Below are positions 7,881 through 15,354 of a stretch of DNA of 46,876 nt, in pieces. Made by a program: the position numbers and the translations under genes. The DNA comes from an uncultured bacterium. GTDB lineage: Bacteria > Bacteroidota > Bacteroidia > Bacteroidales > Bacteroidaceae. The stretch is taken from assembly GCA_905215555.1 (NCBI GenBank), contig CAJMQU010000034.1, positions 1 to 46,876 of the forward strand. The letters run 5' to 3'. The number at the start of each line of letters is the position of its first letter. Within the stretch, counting starts at the first letter, position 1. The notes below the pieces were generated by a model. That model did not search any database, was not told the DNA's origin, and saw nothing but the letters and a program-made list of their open reading frames with translations.

Positions 7881-9536
7881 ATGAATAGATATACCAAACC
7901 CGCTATATATTTATCTTTATTATTTATGTTTGGCGGAGTTGTCCGTGCCCAGGAGGCAACATTTACTCCTCCTTTCGATTTCCCTATTGTTTTCTCCGGT
8001 AATTTTGGCGAGATACGTGCCAATCATTTTCATGGCGGACTCGACTTCAAGACGGGCGGCACCATCGGTAAACCCGTGCGGGCGCTGGCCGATGGATACA
8101 TTTCGCGTATCCGTGTCACTCATGGTTCAGGCTATGTGCTCGATGTGGCGTATAATAACGGATATAAAACAATCAACCGCCACCTCAGCGCTTTTGTGGG
8201 CGACATAGCCCGCCGGGTAGAAGACTTGCAGTACGAAAAGGAGACATGGGAAGTAGAGATTACTCCCGAACCGGGCGAATATACCGTCAAGGCCGGGCAA
8301 GTTATCGCTCTGAGCGGTAATACCGGATATTCCTTTGGACCGCATCTGCATCTTGATGTGTTTGAGGCAGATACGGATGATTACGTGGATCCTTTACCCT
8401 TCTTCAAGAAGAAAGTGAAGGACAATACCGCCCCGCGTGCCGAAGGAATCATGCTGTTTCCGCAACCCGGCAAGGGAATGGTGGACGGAACCCAGAAGTG
8501 TCAGGCTTTTCCTCTTAGCCCTAAACAGCCGATCACTGCCTGGGGACTTATAGGAGCGGGCATCCGTGCATACGACTATATGGATGGCGTGCACAACCGT
8601 TACGGTGTGCACACGGTTATCCTGGAAGTGGACAGTGTGGAAGTGTTTCGCAGTGTAGTGGACCGCTTCTCGGAGAATGAGAACCGCATGATTAACTCGT
8701 GGACATGCGGGCAATATATGAAATCGTTCATCGAACCGGGAAATACATTGCGGATGTTGCATGCTTCAAATGATAACCGGGGACTGATTGATATCAACGA
8801 AGAGCGTCCGTACCGCTTTGTCTACACCTTGAAGGATGCCCTGGGAAACACTTCGAAAGTGCGCTTCACCGTGCATGGAAAGCGGGTGGAGATAGCTCCT
8901 GTGGAACATCGGGAGAAGTACATCTTCCGCTGGAATAAGGTGAACTATTTACAGGAACCCGGTCTGTCGCTGGTGATTCCTCGCGGGATGCTGTATGACG
9001 ATGCGTATCTGAATTATGCCGTGCGTGCAGATAGCGGGGACGTTGCCTTTACTTATCAGTTGAATGACACACGCATCCCTTTGCATGGCCGTTGCGAGTT
9101 GAGCATCGGCTTGCGTCGTCGCCCTCTAGAAGATATGACGAAATACTATGTGGCAGGCGTGAACTCCCGGGGCGGGAAGTATAGCATAGGTGGCAAGTAC
9201 GAGGACGGTTTCATGAAGACGACCATCCGGGAGTTGGGGACGTATACCGTTGCCATTGATACCGTACCTCCTGAAATCACTCCGCTGAACCCGCAACAGT
9301 GGGGACGTACGGGGCGCATTGTGTTTAAGGTGAAGGATGAAGAAACAGGTATAAGCAGTTATCGCGGCACCATCGACGGGAAGTATGCCTTATTTGGCAA
9401 ACCTAATTCCATCAGTGGAAACCTTGTGTATGAGATTGATCCTAAGCGGGTGGCACGGGGCAAGCATGTGGTGGAAATTACTGTGGCGGATGGTTGCGGC
9501 AACCGGACAACAGAACTGTTTACGTTCGTCCGGTAA
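7881..9536 (+). CDS. Secreted M23-family (LytM-like) metallopeptidase
   Basis: A 551-aa exported protein with a signal peptide (MNRYTKPAIYLSLLFMFGGV, cut near VRAQ) and an N-terminal M23 domain. Zinc ligands and catalytic histidines are visible: H51-G-G-L-D55, then N-R-H101-L and H155-L-H157. These residues suggest an active peptidoglycan endopeptidase. A long C-terminal part of about 390 residues is probably beta-rich (extracellular), with IDTVPPEITPLNPQQWGRTG-like immunoglobulin-type text near residue 450. The start at 7881 was chosen because the earlier ATG (7821) lies upstream of the promoter-like element. It stands alone, ending in a strong hairpin at 9539-9594. Confidence 0.92.
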   Translation: MNRYTKPAIYLSLLFMFGGVVRAQEATFTPPFDFPIVFSGNFGEIRANHFHGGLDFKTGGTIGKPVRALADGYISRIRVTHGSGYVLDVAYNNGYKTINRHLSAFVGDIARRVEDLQYEKETWEVEITPEPGEYTVKAGQVIALSGNTGYSFGPHLHLDVFEADTDDYVDPLPFFKKKVKDNTAPRAEGIMLFPQPGKGMVDGTQKCQAFPLSPKQPITAWGLIGAGIRAYDYMDGVHNRYGVHTVILEVDSVEVFRSVVDRFSENENRMINSWTCGQYMKSFIEPGNTLRMLHASNDNRGLIDINEERPYRFVYTLKDALGNTSKVRFTVHGKRVEIAPVEHREKYIFRWNKVNYLQEPGLSLVIPRGMLYDDAYLNYAVRADSGDVAFTYQLNDTRIPLHGRCELSIGLRRRPLEDMTKYYVAGVNSRGGKYSIGGKYEDGFMKTTIRELGTYTVAIDTVPPEITPLNPQQWGRTGRIVFKVKDEETGISSYRGTIDGKYALFGKPNSISGNLVYEIDPKRVARGKHVVEITVADGCGNRTTELFTFVR

Positions 9537-9538
9537 AC

Positions 9539-9594
9539 AAGTCTGTGTTATCTCCGTATCTGCTCCGTGCCAGATACGGAGATAACACGGACTT
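9539..9594. terminator. Very long perfect hairpin after the M23 gene
   Basis: Arms 9539-9562 and 9571-9594 are complementary over 24 bp, the only non-Watson-Crick pair being a T·G, with an 8-nt loop. It begins two bases after the M23 stop codon. There is no T-run on either side, so it may act as an mRNA-end stabiliser or a bidirectional barrier. A third partial copy of the arm (acggagataa) follows at about 9598. Confidence 0.8.
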
Positions 9595-9647
9595 GCTACG
9601 GAGATAATAGATACGACACACGAATTAATAATTAAAATAACTGAAGT

Positions 9648-11291
9648 ATGAAAAGTAAAAGACTGACTCTTTCCGTCTTATTTGTGGCTGTTGCAGTAGT
9701 GAATGCACTGGCTTGTACCAACCTTATTGTTGGTAAGAATGCATCTACAGACGGTTCTACTATCGTTTCTTATTCTGCCGACTCTTACGGGTTGTTCGGC
9801 GAGTTATATCATTATCCTGCCGGTGTGCATAAGAAAGGTACATTGATAGATGTGCACGAGTGGGATACTGGCAAGTATCTGGGAAAGATTGAGCAGGCGC
9901 GCCAGACGTACAACGTTATCGGCAATATCAACGAATTCCAGCTTACCATTGCTGAAACCACTTTCGGCGGTCGCCCCGAACTGGTAGATACAACCGGAAT
10001 TATCGACTACGGAAGCTTGATTTATTTGGGGCTGCAACGTGCCCGCACCGCCCGTGAGGCTATTAAGGTGATGACTGACCTTGTACAGGAGTATGGCTAT
10101 TACAGCAGCGGTGAATCTTTCACTATCGCTGACCCGAACGAGATTTGGATTATGGAGATGATTGGCAAAGGCCCCGGCGTGCGTGGTGCCGTGTGGGTAG
10201 CCGTACGCATCCCCGATGATTGTATCTCGGCACATGCCAACCAGTCACGTATCCACCAATTCGACATGAACGACAAGAATAACTGTATGTATTCTTCCGA
10301 CGTCATCTCTTTTGCCCGCGAAAAAGGTTACTTCAACGGCGTGAACAAGGATTTCAGCTTTGCTGATGCATACGCTCCTCTGGATTTCGGTGCACGCCGT
10401 TACTGTGAAGCCCGCGTATGGAGTTACTTCAATATGTTTACCGACCGCGGTGAGGAGTTTCTTCCTTATATAGAAGGCAAAACCAATCAGCCCATGCCTC
10501 TCTATCTGAAGGCCAATCGCAAAATCTCCGTACAGGATGTGAAGAACGCCATGCGCGACCATTACGAAGGTACTCCGCTGGACATCAGCAAGGACTTCGG
10601 TGCCGGTCCTTATCACACTCCTTACCGTCTTTCTCCGCTGTCTTTCAAGGTGAACGACCAGGAATATTTCAACGAACGTCCCATCTCTACCCAGCAGTCT
10701 GGTTTCGTATTCGTGTCTCAGATGCGCTCTACCATGCCCGATGCTATCGGTGGTGTGCTGTGGTTCGGTACGGATGATGCCAACATGACAGTGTTCACCC
10801 CTATATATTGTTGTACGAATAAAGTGCCCGTATGCTACTCTCGCGTGGATGGTGCTGACTATATTACCTTCTCCTGGAACTCTTCTTTCTGGATATTCAA
10901 CTGGGTGGCAAACATGGTTTATCCTCGTTACGACCTGATGATTGATGACGTACGCTCCACTCAAACCGAACTGGAAACTACTTTTAACGAAGCGCAGGAA
11001 GGTATCGAGTCAGCCGCATCTAAACTCTACTCCAAAGACCCTGCACAGGCAAAGGCCTTCCTGACCAACTATACCAACATGGCCGCGCAAAGTACTCTCG
11101 ACACCTGGAAACGTCTTGGCGAGTTTCTTATCGTGAAATATAATGATGGTGTAGTGCGCCGGATGAAAGACGGTAAGTTTGAGCGTAATGCTATCGGCCA
11201 GCCGGCGGGTGTGGTTCGTCCCGGATACCCGAAAGAATTCCTGGAAGAATATGTGAAACAAACCGGTGACCGCTATAAAATGCCGGAATAA
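9648..11291 (+). CDS. Secreted C69-family dipeptidase
   Basis: A 547-aa N-terminal-nucleophile peptidase (PepD/C69 family) likely acting on dipeptides outside the cytoplasm. The signal peptide MKSKRLTLSVLFVAVAVVNA ends at L-A-C23-T-N-L-I-V-G. Processing exactly before Cys23 would expose the catalytic cysteine as the new N-terminus, as is typical for this family. Other landmarks are NINEFQLTIAETTFGGR, YSSGESFTIADPNEIWIMEM and AHANQSRIHQF. The C-terminus has a helical stretch (ETTFNEAQEGIESAASKLYS). A lipoprotein reading of the cysteine is possible, but the CTNLIVG context fits the protease better. It stands alone, with a hairpin at 11311-11348 downstream. Confidence 0.93.
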   Translation: MKSKRLTLSVLFVAVAVVNALACTNLIVGKNASTDGSTIVSYSADSYGLFGELYHYPAGVHKKGTLIDVHEWDTGKYLGKIEQARQTYNVIGNINEFQLTIAETTFGGRPELVDTTGIIDYGSLIYLGLQRARTAREAIKVMTDLVQEYGYYSSGESFTIADPNEIWIMEMIGKGPGVRGAVWVAVRIPDDCISAHANQSRIHQFDMNDKNNCMYSSDVISFAREKGYFNGVNKDFSFADAYAPLDFGARRYCEARVWSYFNMFTDRGEEFLPYIEGKTNQPMPLYLKANRKISVQDVKNAMRDHYEGTPLDISKDFGAGPYHTPYRLSPLSFKVNDQEYFNERPISTQQSGFVFVSQMRSTMPDAIGGVLWFGTDDANMTVFTPIYCCTNKVPVCYSRVDGADYITFSWNSSFWIFNWVANMVYPRYDLMIDDVRSTQTELETTFNEAQEGIESAASKLYSKDPAQAKAFLTNYTNMAAQSTLDTWKRLGEFLIVKYNDGVVRRMKDGKFERNAIGQPAGVVRPGYPKEFLEEYVKQTGDRYKMPE

Positions 11292-11310
11292 TATTCTGAT
11301 GAAAGCTTTG

Positions 11311-11348
11311 CAGATTTCACGGGAACCATAAGAAGCCTGTGAAATCTG
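11311..11348. terminator. Hairpin downstream of the C69 gene
   Basis: CAGATTTCACGGG at 11311-11323 pairs with CCTGTGAAATCTG at 11336-11348 (13 bp, one G·U) around a 12-nt loop. It lies 20 nt after the C69 stop codon and upstream of a TACATTTG element (11403-11410) that may be the -7 box for the next gene. No U-run follows it. Confidence 0.65.
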
Positions 11349-11460
11349 TACAAAACAGTGTAAATCTTTAATGAAAAAGTAGGATATTTGAACTTATTCG
11401 CCTACATTTGTGTCTTACAAATGACAGATATATTTTAACCTCTAAAATAACAATAATTGT

Positions 11461-13203
11461 ATGGAAAATCAGGAACTTATCAAGCAGGTAACTGAGAAAG
11501 CCCAGATGTGGCTCACCCCGGCTTATGATGCCGAAACTCAGGCTGAAGTAAAACGCATGTTGGAAAACGAAGATAAAACTGAGCTGATAGATTGTTTCTA
11601 TAAAGATTTGGAATTCGGTACGGGTGGTTTGCGCGGCATTATGGGCGCAGGAACCAATCGCATGAATATCTATACGGTAGGTGCTGCAACACAGGGCCTT
11701 TCAAACTATCTGAATAAGTGCTTCAAGGACAAAGAACAGATTTCTGTAGTGGTGGGTTATGACTGCCGTAACAATAGCGACAAATTCGCGAAAATCTCTG
11801 CCGACATCTTCTCTGCAAACGGTATCAAGGTATATCTTTTCGATGATTTGCGTCCTACACCGGAAGTTTCATTCGCTATTCGTCACTTTGGATGCCAGAG
11901 CGGTATCAATATCACTGCCAGCCACAATCCGAGAGAATATAACGGTTACAAGGCTTATTGGGATGATGGCGCCCAGGTACTTGCTCCGCACGATACTGCT
12001 ATCATCGACGAAGTAAACAAGGTGACTGTTGCCGACATTAAGTTTGATGGTAATAAAGACCTGATTCAGATTATCGGTGAAGACGTTGACAAGGTTTATC
12101 TGGATAAGGTTCATTCTATTTCCATTGATCCGGAAGTGATTAAGCGCCAGAAGAATCTTAGCATTGTTTATACTCCTCTGCACGGTGCAGGCCGCGTACT
12201 TATTCCCGCTTCATTGAAGGAATGGGGATTTGAGAATATCAACTGTGTGCCCGAACAGATGGTGAAGGACGGTAATTTCCCGACAGTGGTATCTCCGAAC
12301 CCTGAAAATGCCGAAGCTCTCTCTATGGCTATTGCATTGGCTAAGAAGATCGATGCCGACATCGTAATGGCGAGCGATCCGGATGCTGACCGCGTAGGTA
12401 TGGCTTGCAAGGATGATAAGGGCGAATGGGTGCTTATCAACGGTAATCAGACTTGCTTGATTTTCTTGTATTATATCATCAAGAATCGTATTGCAATGGG
12501 TAAAATGCAGTCCAACGACTTCATCGTAAAAACCATCGTGACTACTGAACTGATTAAAGCTGTGGCCGACAAGAATAAGATTGAAATGCGTGATTGCTAC
12601 ACCGGTTTCAAGTGGATTGCACGTGAAATCCGTTTGAGCGAAGGCAAACAACAATACATCGGGGGCGGTGAAGAAAGTTACGGCTTCCTGGCAGAAGACT
12701 TTGTTCGTGACAAAGACGCTGTTTCTGCTTGCTCACTGCTGGCTGAAATCTGTGCTTGGGCAAAAGACCAGGGCAAGACTCTGTATGATGTGTTGATGGA
12801 CATCTACGTAGAATATGGCTTCTCTAAGGAAACTACTGTAAACGTAGTGAAACCCGGCAAGAGCGGCGCAGATGAAATCAAGGCTATGATGGATAACTTC
12901 CGTGCTAATCCGCCGAAAGAGATTGGTGGTTCACCCGTCAAACTGGTCAAGGACTATAAGACTTTGAAGGCTACCGATGCTCAGGGAGATGTGAAAGACC
13001 TGGATATGCCGGAAACTTCCAATGTTCTTCAATACTTCACGGAAGACGGTACTAAGATTTCCGTTCGCCCGTCGGGAACAGAACCGAAGATTAAGTTCTA
13101 TATCGAAGTGAAAGGTGAAATGGGTTGTCCGAAATGCTATGCCAGTGCAGATGCGGAAGCGGAAGAAAAGGTGGTGGCTGTTCGTAAGTCACTCGGTATC
13201 TAA
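11461..13203 (+). CDS. Phosphoglucomutase/phosphomannomutase family protein
   Basis: A 580-aa alpha-D-phosphohexomutase that interconverts hexose 1- and 6-phosphates. All four family loops are visible. They are the catalytic phosphoserine S154 in T-A-S-H-N-P; the Mg-binding loop D306-P-D-A-D310-R; the sugar-binding loop G-G-G-E-E-S-Y-G (about residue 401); and the phosphate-binding R-P-S-G-T-E-P-K near residue 540. Length and sequence style resemble the PgcA-type bacterial enzyme with phosphoglucomutase activity. A TACATTTG box lies 50 nt upstream of the start. It is followed by a clear terminator and is therefore monocistronic. Confidence 0.95.
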   Translation: MENQELIKQVTEKAQMWLTPAYDAETQAEVKRMLENEDKTELIDCFYKDLEFGTGGLRGIMGAGTNRMNIYTVGAATQGLSNYLNKCFKDKEQISVVVGYDCRNNSDKFAKISADIFSANGIKVYLFDDLRPTPEVSFAIRHFGCQSGINITASHNPREYNGYKAYWDDGAQVLAPHDTAIIDEVNKVTVADIKFDGNKDLIQIIGEDVDKVYLDKVHSISIDPEVIKRQKNLSIVYTPLHGAGRVLIPASLKEWGFENINCVPEQMVKDGNFPTVVSPNPENAEALSMAIALAKKIDADIVMASDPDADRVGMACKDDKGEWVLINGNQTCLIFLYYIIKNRIAMGKMQSNDFIVKTIVTTELIKAVADKNKIEMRDCYTGFKWIAREIRLSEGKQQYIGGGEESYGFLAEDFVRDKDAVSACSLLAEICAWAKDQGKTLYDVLMDIYVEYGFSKETTVNVVKPGKSGADEIKAMMDNFRANPPKEIGGSPVKLVKDYKTLKATDAQGDVKDLDMPETSNVLQYFTEDGTKISVRPSGTEPKIKFYIEVKGEMGCPKCYASADAEAEEKVVAVRKSLGI

Positions 13204-13229
13204 GGATAAATTGCTGTAAGGCAGAAGGA

Positions 13230-13267
13230 AAGGTGTAATTCTACGAAGGGTTACACCTTTTTTGTTT
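13230..13267 (+). terminator. Rho-independent terminator of the phosphohexomutase gene
   Basis: AAGGTGTAA (13230-13238) pairs with TTACACCTT (13251-13259) around a 12-nt loop, followed by a T-rich run to 13267. Confidence 0.85.
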
Positions 13268-13370
13268 TTTACTGGGCAATGTGTGCATTTCTACCGGATT
13301 AAAGTTCTTTTGCTTTCTTTAAGTCATTCCTCTAATCATTCTTTGTTAAATGCTGTTTTATATGCAACAT

Positions 13371-13455
13371 CTAAACCTAAACTAAAATAGTTATGAAAGA
13401 TCTTGTTGCCGGGATTAAGTGTGATGTCACCAAAGTGATTGAACAGGCAGTGTAG
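13371..13455 (+). other. Short ORF with a gadB-like leader
   Basis: ATG at 13393 opens a 20-codon frame (MKDLVAGIKCDVTKVIEQAV, stop TAG 13453-13455). It is preceded at 13371-13387 by CTAAACCTAAACTAAAA, identical over 17 nt to the gadB leader. This looks like a genuine Bacteroides 5' leader in front of a very short or truncated coding region. I do not recognise the peptide. It may be a small protein or the 5' remnant of a decayed gene. Confidence 0.35.
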
Positions 13456-13576
13456 GGCCAAGTAAAGAATTTTACATAAGCTGCATGAAAAGAAACAAGG
13501 ACTTTCCTTTGTCATCTGAGCATTGAAGAATTAAGAATTAAAAGTAGTAGTCGGCCGCCGGGAGGCAGTTGCTGGT

Positions 13577-13699
13577 AGAGATAAAATACAGATTGCGGTT
13601 GCACGCGATTGGTTGATGTGAATGAGAGTCGTTTCATTCGTAGTTGTTCGTTTGTTGAGTGCGTGTCCTCCGCAATCTGTTCTTATTTCATTTATCTCT
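13577..13699 (+). ncRNA. Candidate structured RNA in nested inverted repeats
   Basis: Three nested stems enclose each other. AGAGATAAA (13577-13585) pairs with 13691-13699; ACAGATTGCGG (13588-13598) pairs with CCGCAATCTGT (13670-13680); CACGC (13602-13606) pairs with GCGTG (13661-13665). Inside lies an apical hairpin (GAATGA with TCATTC, about 13620-13639). Outside, GAAGAATTAAGAATTAAAAG near 13525 is largely complementary to the AT-rich run near 13709-13735. A U-rich stretch follows on the plus strand. No protein frame fits. Size and shape (long closing stem with internal bulges) would suit a small regulatory RNA, perhaps 6S-like, but no known family is identified. The strand is uncertain. 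Confidence 0.45.
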
Positions 13700-13717
13700 T
13701 CCTTTCCTTTTAATTTT

Positions 13718-14536
13718 TTAATTCTTTAATTCTTCTTTTTGATTTAACCACCAGTCTATCATTTTCCGGGCGATACTTAGTTTGCGTGGAATTTCCGGAA
13801 GATTCCCTTTGGAGTAAAAAGCACCGGCACTGAGTTCGTCCTTCTGTAGTTTAATTTCCCCACTTTCATAATCGGCAATAAAACCTACCATCAATCCGCT
13901 GGGATAAGGCCAGGGTTGATTTCCGAAATAGGTAATATTCTTCACTTTCAGCCCCGTTTCTTCCATTACTTCCCGCTGTACGCATTGTTCCAGCGTTTCT
14001 CCGGGCTCGAGGAATCCGGCTACCAGACCATAGAATGTTCCGCGGAAGTTATGTGCGTGCACCAGTAAAATTTCTTCTCTGCGGCGTATCAGTACGATGA
14101 TGGCGGTAGAGATGGGCGGATACATTTCGTAGGCACACGAAGGGCACTTTTTCATGATAGCTGTCTTCTGTTCAGTAGGTGTGCCGCATACCGGGCAAAA
14201 GCGGCTGTGCTGATCCCAATATAATATCTGATAGGCTTTTCCGGCAGCTTTGTACTCATCCTGAGTGATGTATTCATAGGATCCCCGCAGGTTGACTATA
14301 AGCCGGTCTTCCGTTTCTTCAACAAGTTGTTCGATGGCGAATGTATGCACCATTTCATCTGTAGGCAGAAATACTTCATGAACCGTGTTGCCTGCATCAG
14401 GTTTCAACGGTGGTTCCGGACCATAAGGTATACTGTATTTGATCTCTCCTTTTTCTGTTTTTTCTTTTTTCAGCAGCAGTTGGTCTTTAAAGAAGATAAA
14501 CCACTGCGTAGGTTTTTGTTTTTCTGTATCTTCCAT
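13718..14536 (-). CDS. nudC: NADH pyrophosphatase / NAD-decapping Nudix hydrolase NudC
   Basis: A 272-aa Nudix hydrolase that cleaves NAD(H) and, in the characterised family, removes NAD caps from RNA. A four-cysteine zinc ribbon (C114, C117, C131, C134) precedes the Nudix box G174-x5-E180-x7-R-E-V-M-E-E-T-G195. This is followed by the NudC signature Q-P-W-P-Y-P-S (207-213; the usual residue after P-W-P is F). Start ATG 14536 gives the family length. It is transcribed alone on the minus strand, with the candidate RNA region just beyond its 3' end. Confidence 0.95.
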   Translation of the reverse strand: MEDTEKQKPTQWFIFFKDQLLLKKEKTEKGEIKYSIPYGPEPPLKPDAGNTVHEVFLPTDEMVHTFAIEQLVEETEDRLIVNLRGSYEYITQDEYKAAGKAYQILYWDQHSRFCPVCGTPTEQKTAIMKKCPSCAYEMYPPISTAIIVLIRRREEILLVHAHNFRGTFYGLVAGFLEPGETLEQCVQREVMEETGLKVKNITYFGNQPWPYPSGLMVGFIADYESGEIKLQKDELSAGAFYSKGNLPEIPRKLSIARKMIDWWLNQKEELKN

Positions 14537-14588
14537 TATTTCTTATCTTTTAGTTCTTTGATTTCTGTTTTTATATTTTGCATATCTG

Positions 14589-14865
14589 TCACGACTTAAT
14601 CCCTTCATTTCCCTTCTTCATTTTTGACGTATGCCACATCTCTGCCTGTTCCGCGTCGGCGCAAGATATCTTCATCTCTGGCGTGGCTTCTCGCAGGCAC
14701 TTCAGCGAAGTGCTGAGGAAACTGAGTTCTCTCAATAATATTGCCGTCTGAAAGTAATTCGCACAATTCGTCTGTAATACCTTGTAGTGCTCCTTCCGAC
14801 AGGGCATACTCCTCTTTTTTCTCTTTCGGATCGGATGTTTCGTAAAGATCATAATATGCACTCAT
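14589..14865 (-). pseudogene. Decayed gene resembling a Bacteroides HU-family DNA-binding protein
   Basis: Two overlapping minus-strand frames look like pieces of one gene. The first starts at 14865 (MSAYYDLYETSDPKEKKEEY, then ALQGITDELCELLSDGNII). The second, shifted by one frame, carries FLSTSLKCLREATPEMK and ends at 14589. The order of an N-terminal Y-x-x-Y segment, a 'GAL..ITDEL..LL..G' helix and a 'F-x-S-T-S-L-K-C' strand resembles the HU-like proteins common in Bacteroides. Relative to that layout, the region between KEEY and ALSEGAL appears deleted, and the frame changes after SDGNIIE. The family call is from memory of the pattern, not from a search; either frame could also be an unrelated small ORF. 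Confidence 0.45.
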
Positions 14866-15182
14866 AAGATTTTTGAGTTAAAGGGTTAATGATATTGTTT
14901 TTGGGGAGGTGCATAAATATATTCTAGTTCCTTCAGTAATTAAATTCTTTAGTTTCGATGAATTAATATTGCATTCGCACGAATTTATCTGTGCAACGAA
15001 TGTAACTTTTTCATGTAATGTATGTATGCGTTTCGTATAACGAATGTTGCATGAAAAAATCAGATCCTTTGCATGGAAATTTTTTAGTGTGCAAAGGTAT
15101 AAATAATAGTGGAATGACAGAACGTTTTCAGGAAAAGAATTAATAATTGTATATCGTACTGAAAATGGGGGGAATAGGGTAT
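14866..15182. other. AT-rich non-coding region upstream of the CRISPR locus
   Basis: About 317 nt without a gene. It contains a 9-bp inverted repeat, TTTTTCATG (15007-15015) and CATGAAAAA (15050-15058). The sequence between the arms, and just before them, repeats the motif CGAATGT (around 14998 and 15041). It resembles an operator or a weak terminator. Further right, GTTTTCAG (near 15124) and CTGAAAAT (near 15160) form another possible stem. Confidence 0.4.
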
Positions 15183-15263
15183 AAAAAATCCCCCGTTAAG
15201 GACGAGGGTACCTAATGTTTTCACAACGGAATAATCCTTATTGTGATTTCCTTCATTTTAGTT
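15183..15263 (-). ncRNA. tracrRNA of the type II-C CRISPR system
   Basis: The minus strand carries an anti-repeat at 15241-15262 (AACTAAAATGAAGGAAATCA, then CAA) that matches the array repeat (ACTAAAATGAAAGCAAATCAC) apart from an indel and a substitution, so it can pair with crRNA. After it comes a nexus-like segment, AAGGATTATTCCGTTGTG, of the kind seen in other tracrRNAs. The RNA ends in a terminator: CCCTCGT (15202-15208) pairs with ACGGGGG (15190-15196) around a 5-nt loop, followed by ATTTTTT. A TACCTTTG box (15267-15274, minus) would place the 5' end near 15263. This gives an RNA of about 80 nt, divergent from cas9. It is needed for crRNA processing and Cas9 loading. Confidence 0.9.
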
Positions 15264-15266
15264 CGA

Positions 15267-15274
15267 CAAAGGTA
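15267..15274 (-). promoter_or_regulatory. -7 element (TACCTTTG) of the tracrRNA promoter
   Basis: TACCTTTG on the minus strand fits TAnnTTTG and puts the transcription start at the first base of the anti-repeat. No good -33 TTTG lies 19-20 nt upstream. The -7 element of the array repeats (TATCTTTG) differs from it at one position. Confidence 0.6.
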
Positions 15275-15319
15275 GAAAATAAAAATGATATATTCTATAC
15301 TTTTGATGACTATTTTTTC

Positions 15320-15327
15320 TATTTTTG
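15320..15327 (+). promoter_or_regulatory. Possible -7 element (TATTTTTG) for cas9
   Basis: TATTTTTG fits TAnnTTTG 28 nt before the cas9 ATG. TTTG at 15302-15305 is 14 nt upstream, closer than the usual 19-20, so the call is tentative. Confidence 0.4.
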
Positions 15328-15354
15328 TATAATTGAACTTTAAAACATGATATT

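Noticed and set aside
9670..9716. C69 protein as a lipoprotein
   Set aside because: C23 is followed by T-N-L-I-V-G, the catalytic start of the peptidase family; the cysteine is better explained as the nucleophile.
10245..10964. A 239-codon minus-strand ORF
   Set aside because: Antisense to the C69 peptidase gene; no recognisable domain and no start context.
14605..14865. An intact 86-aa protein
   Set aside because: The C-terminal half reads as unrelated Arg/His-rich text while the overlapping frame carries the expected L-K-C strand, so a broken gene is more likely.
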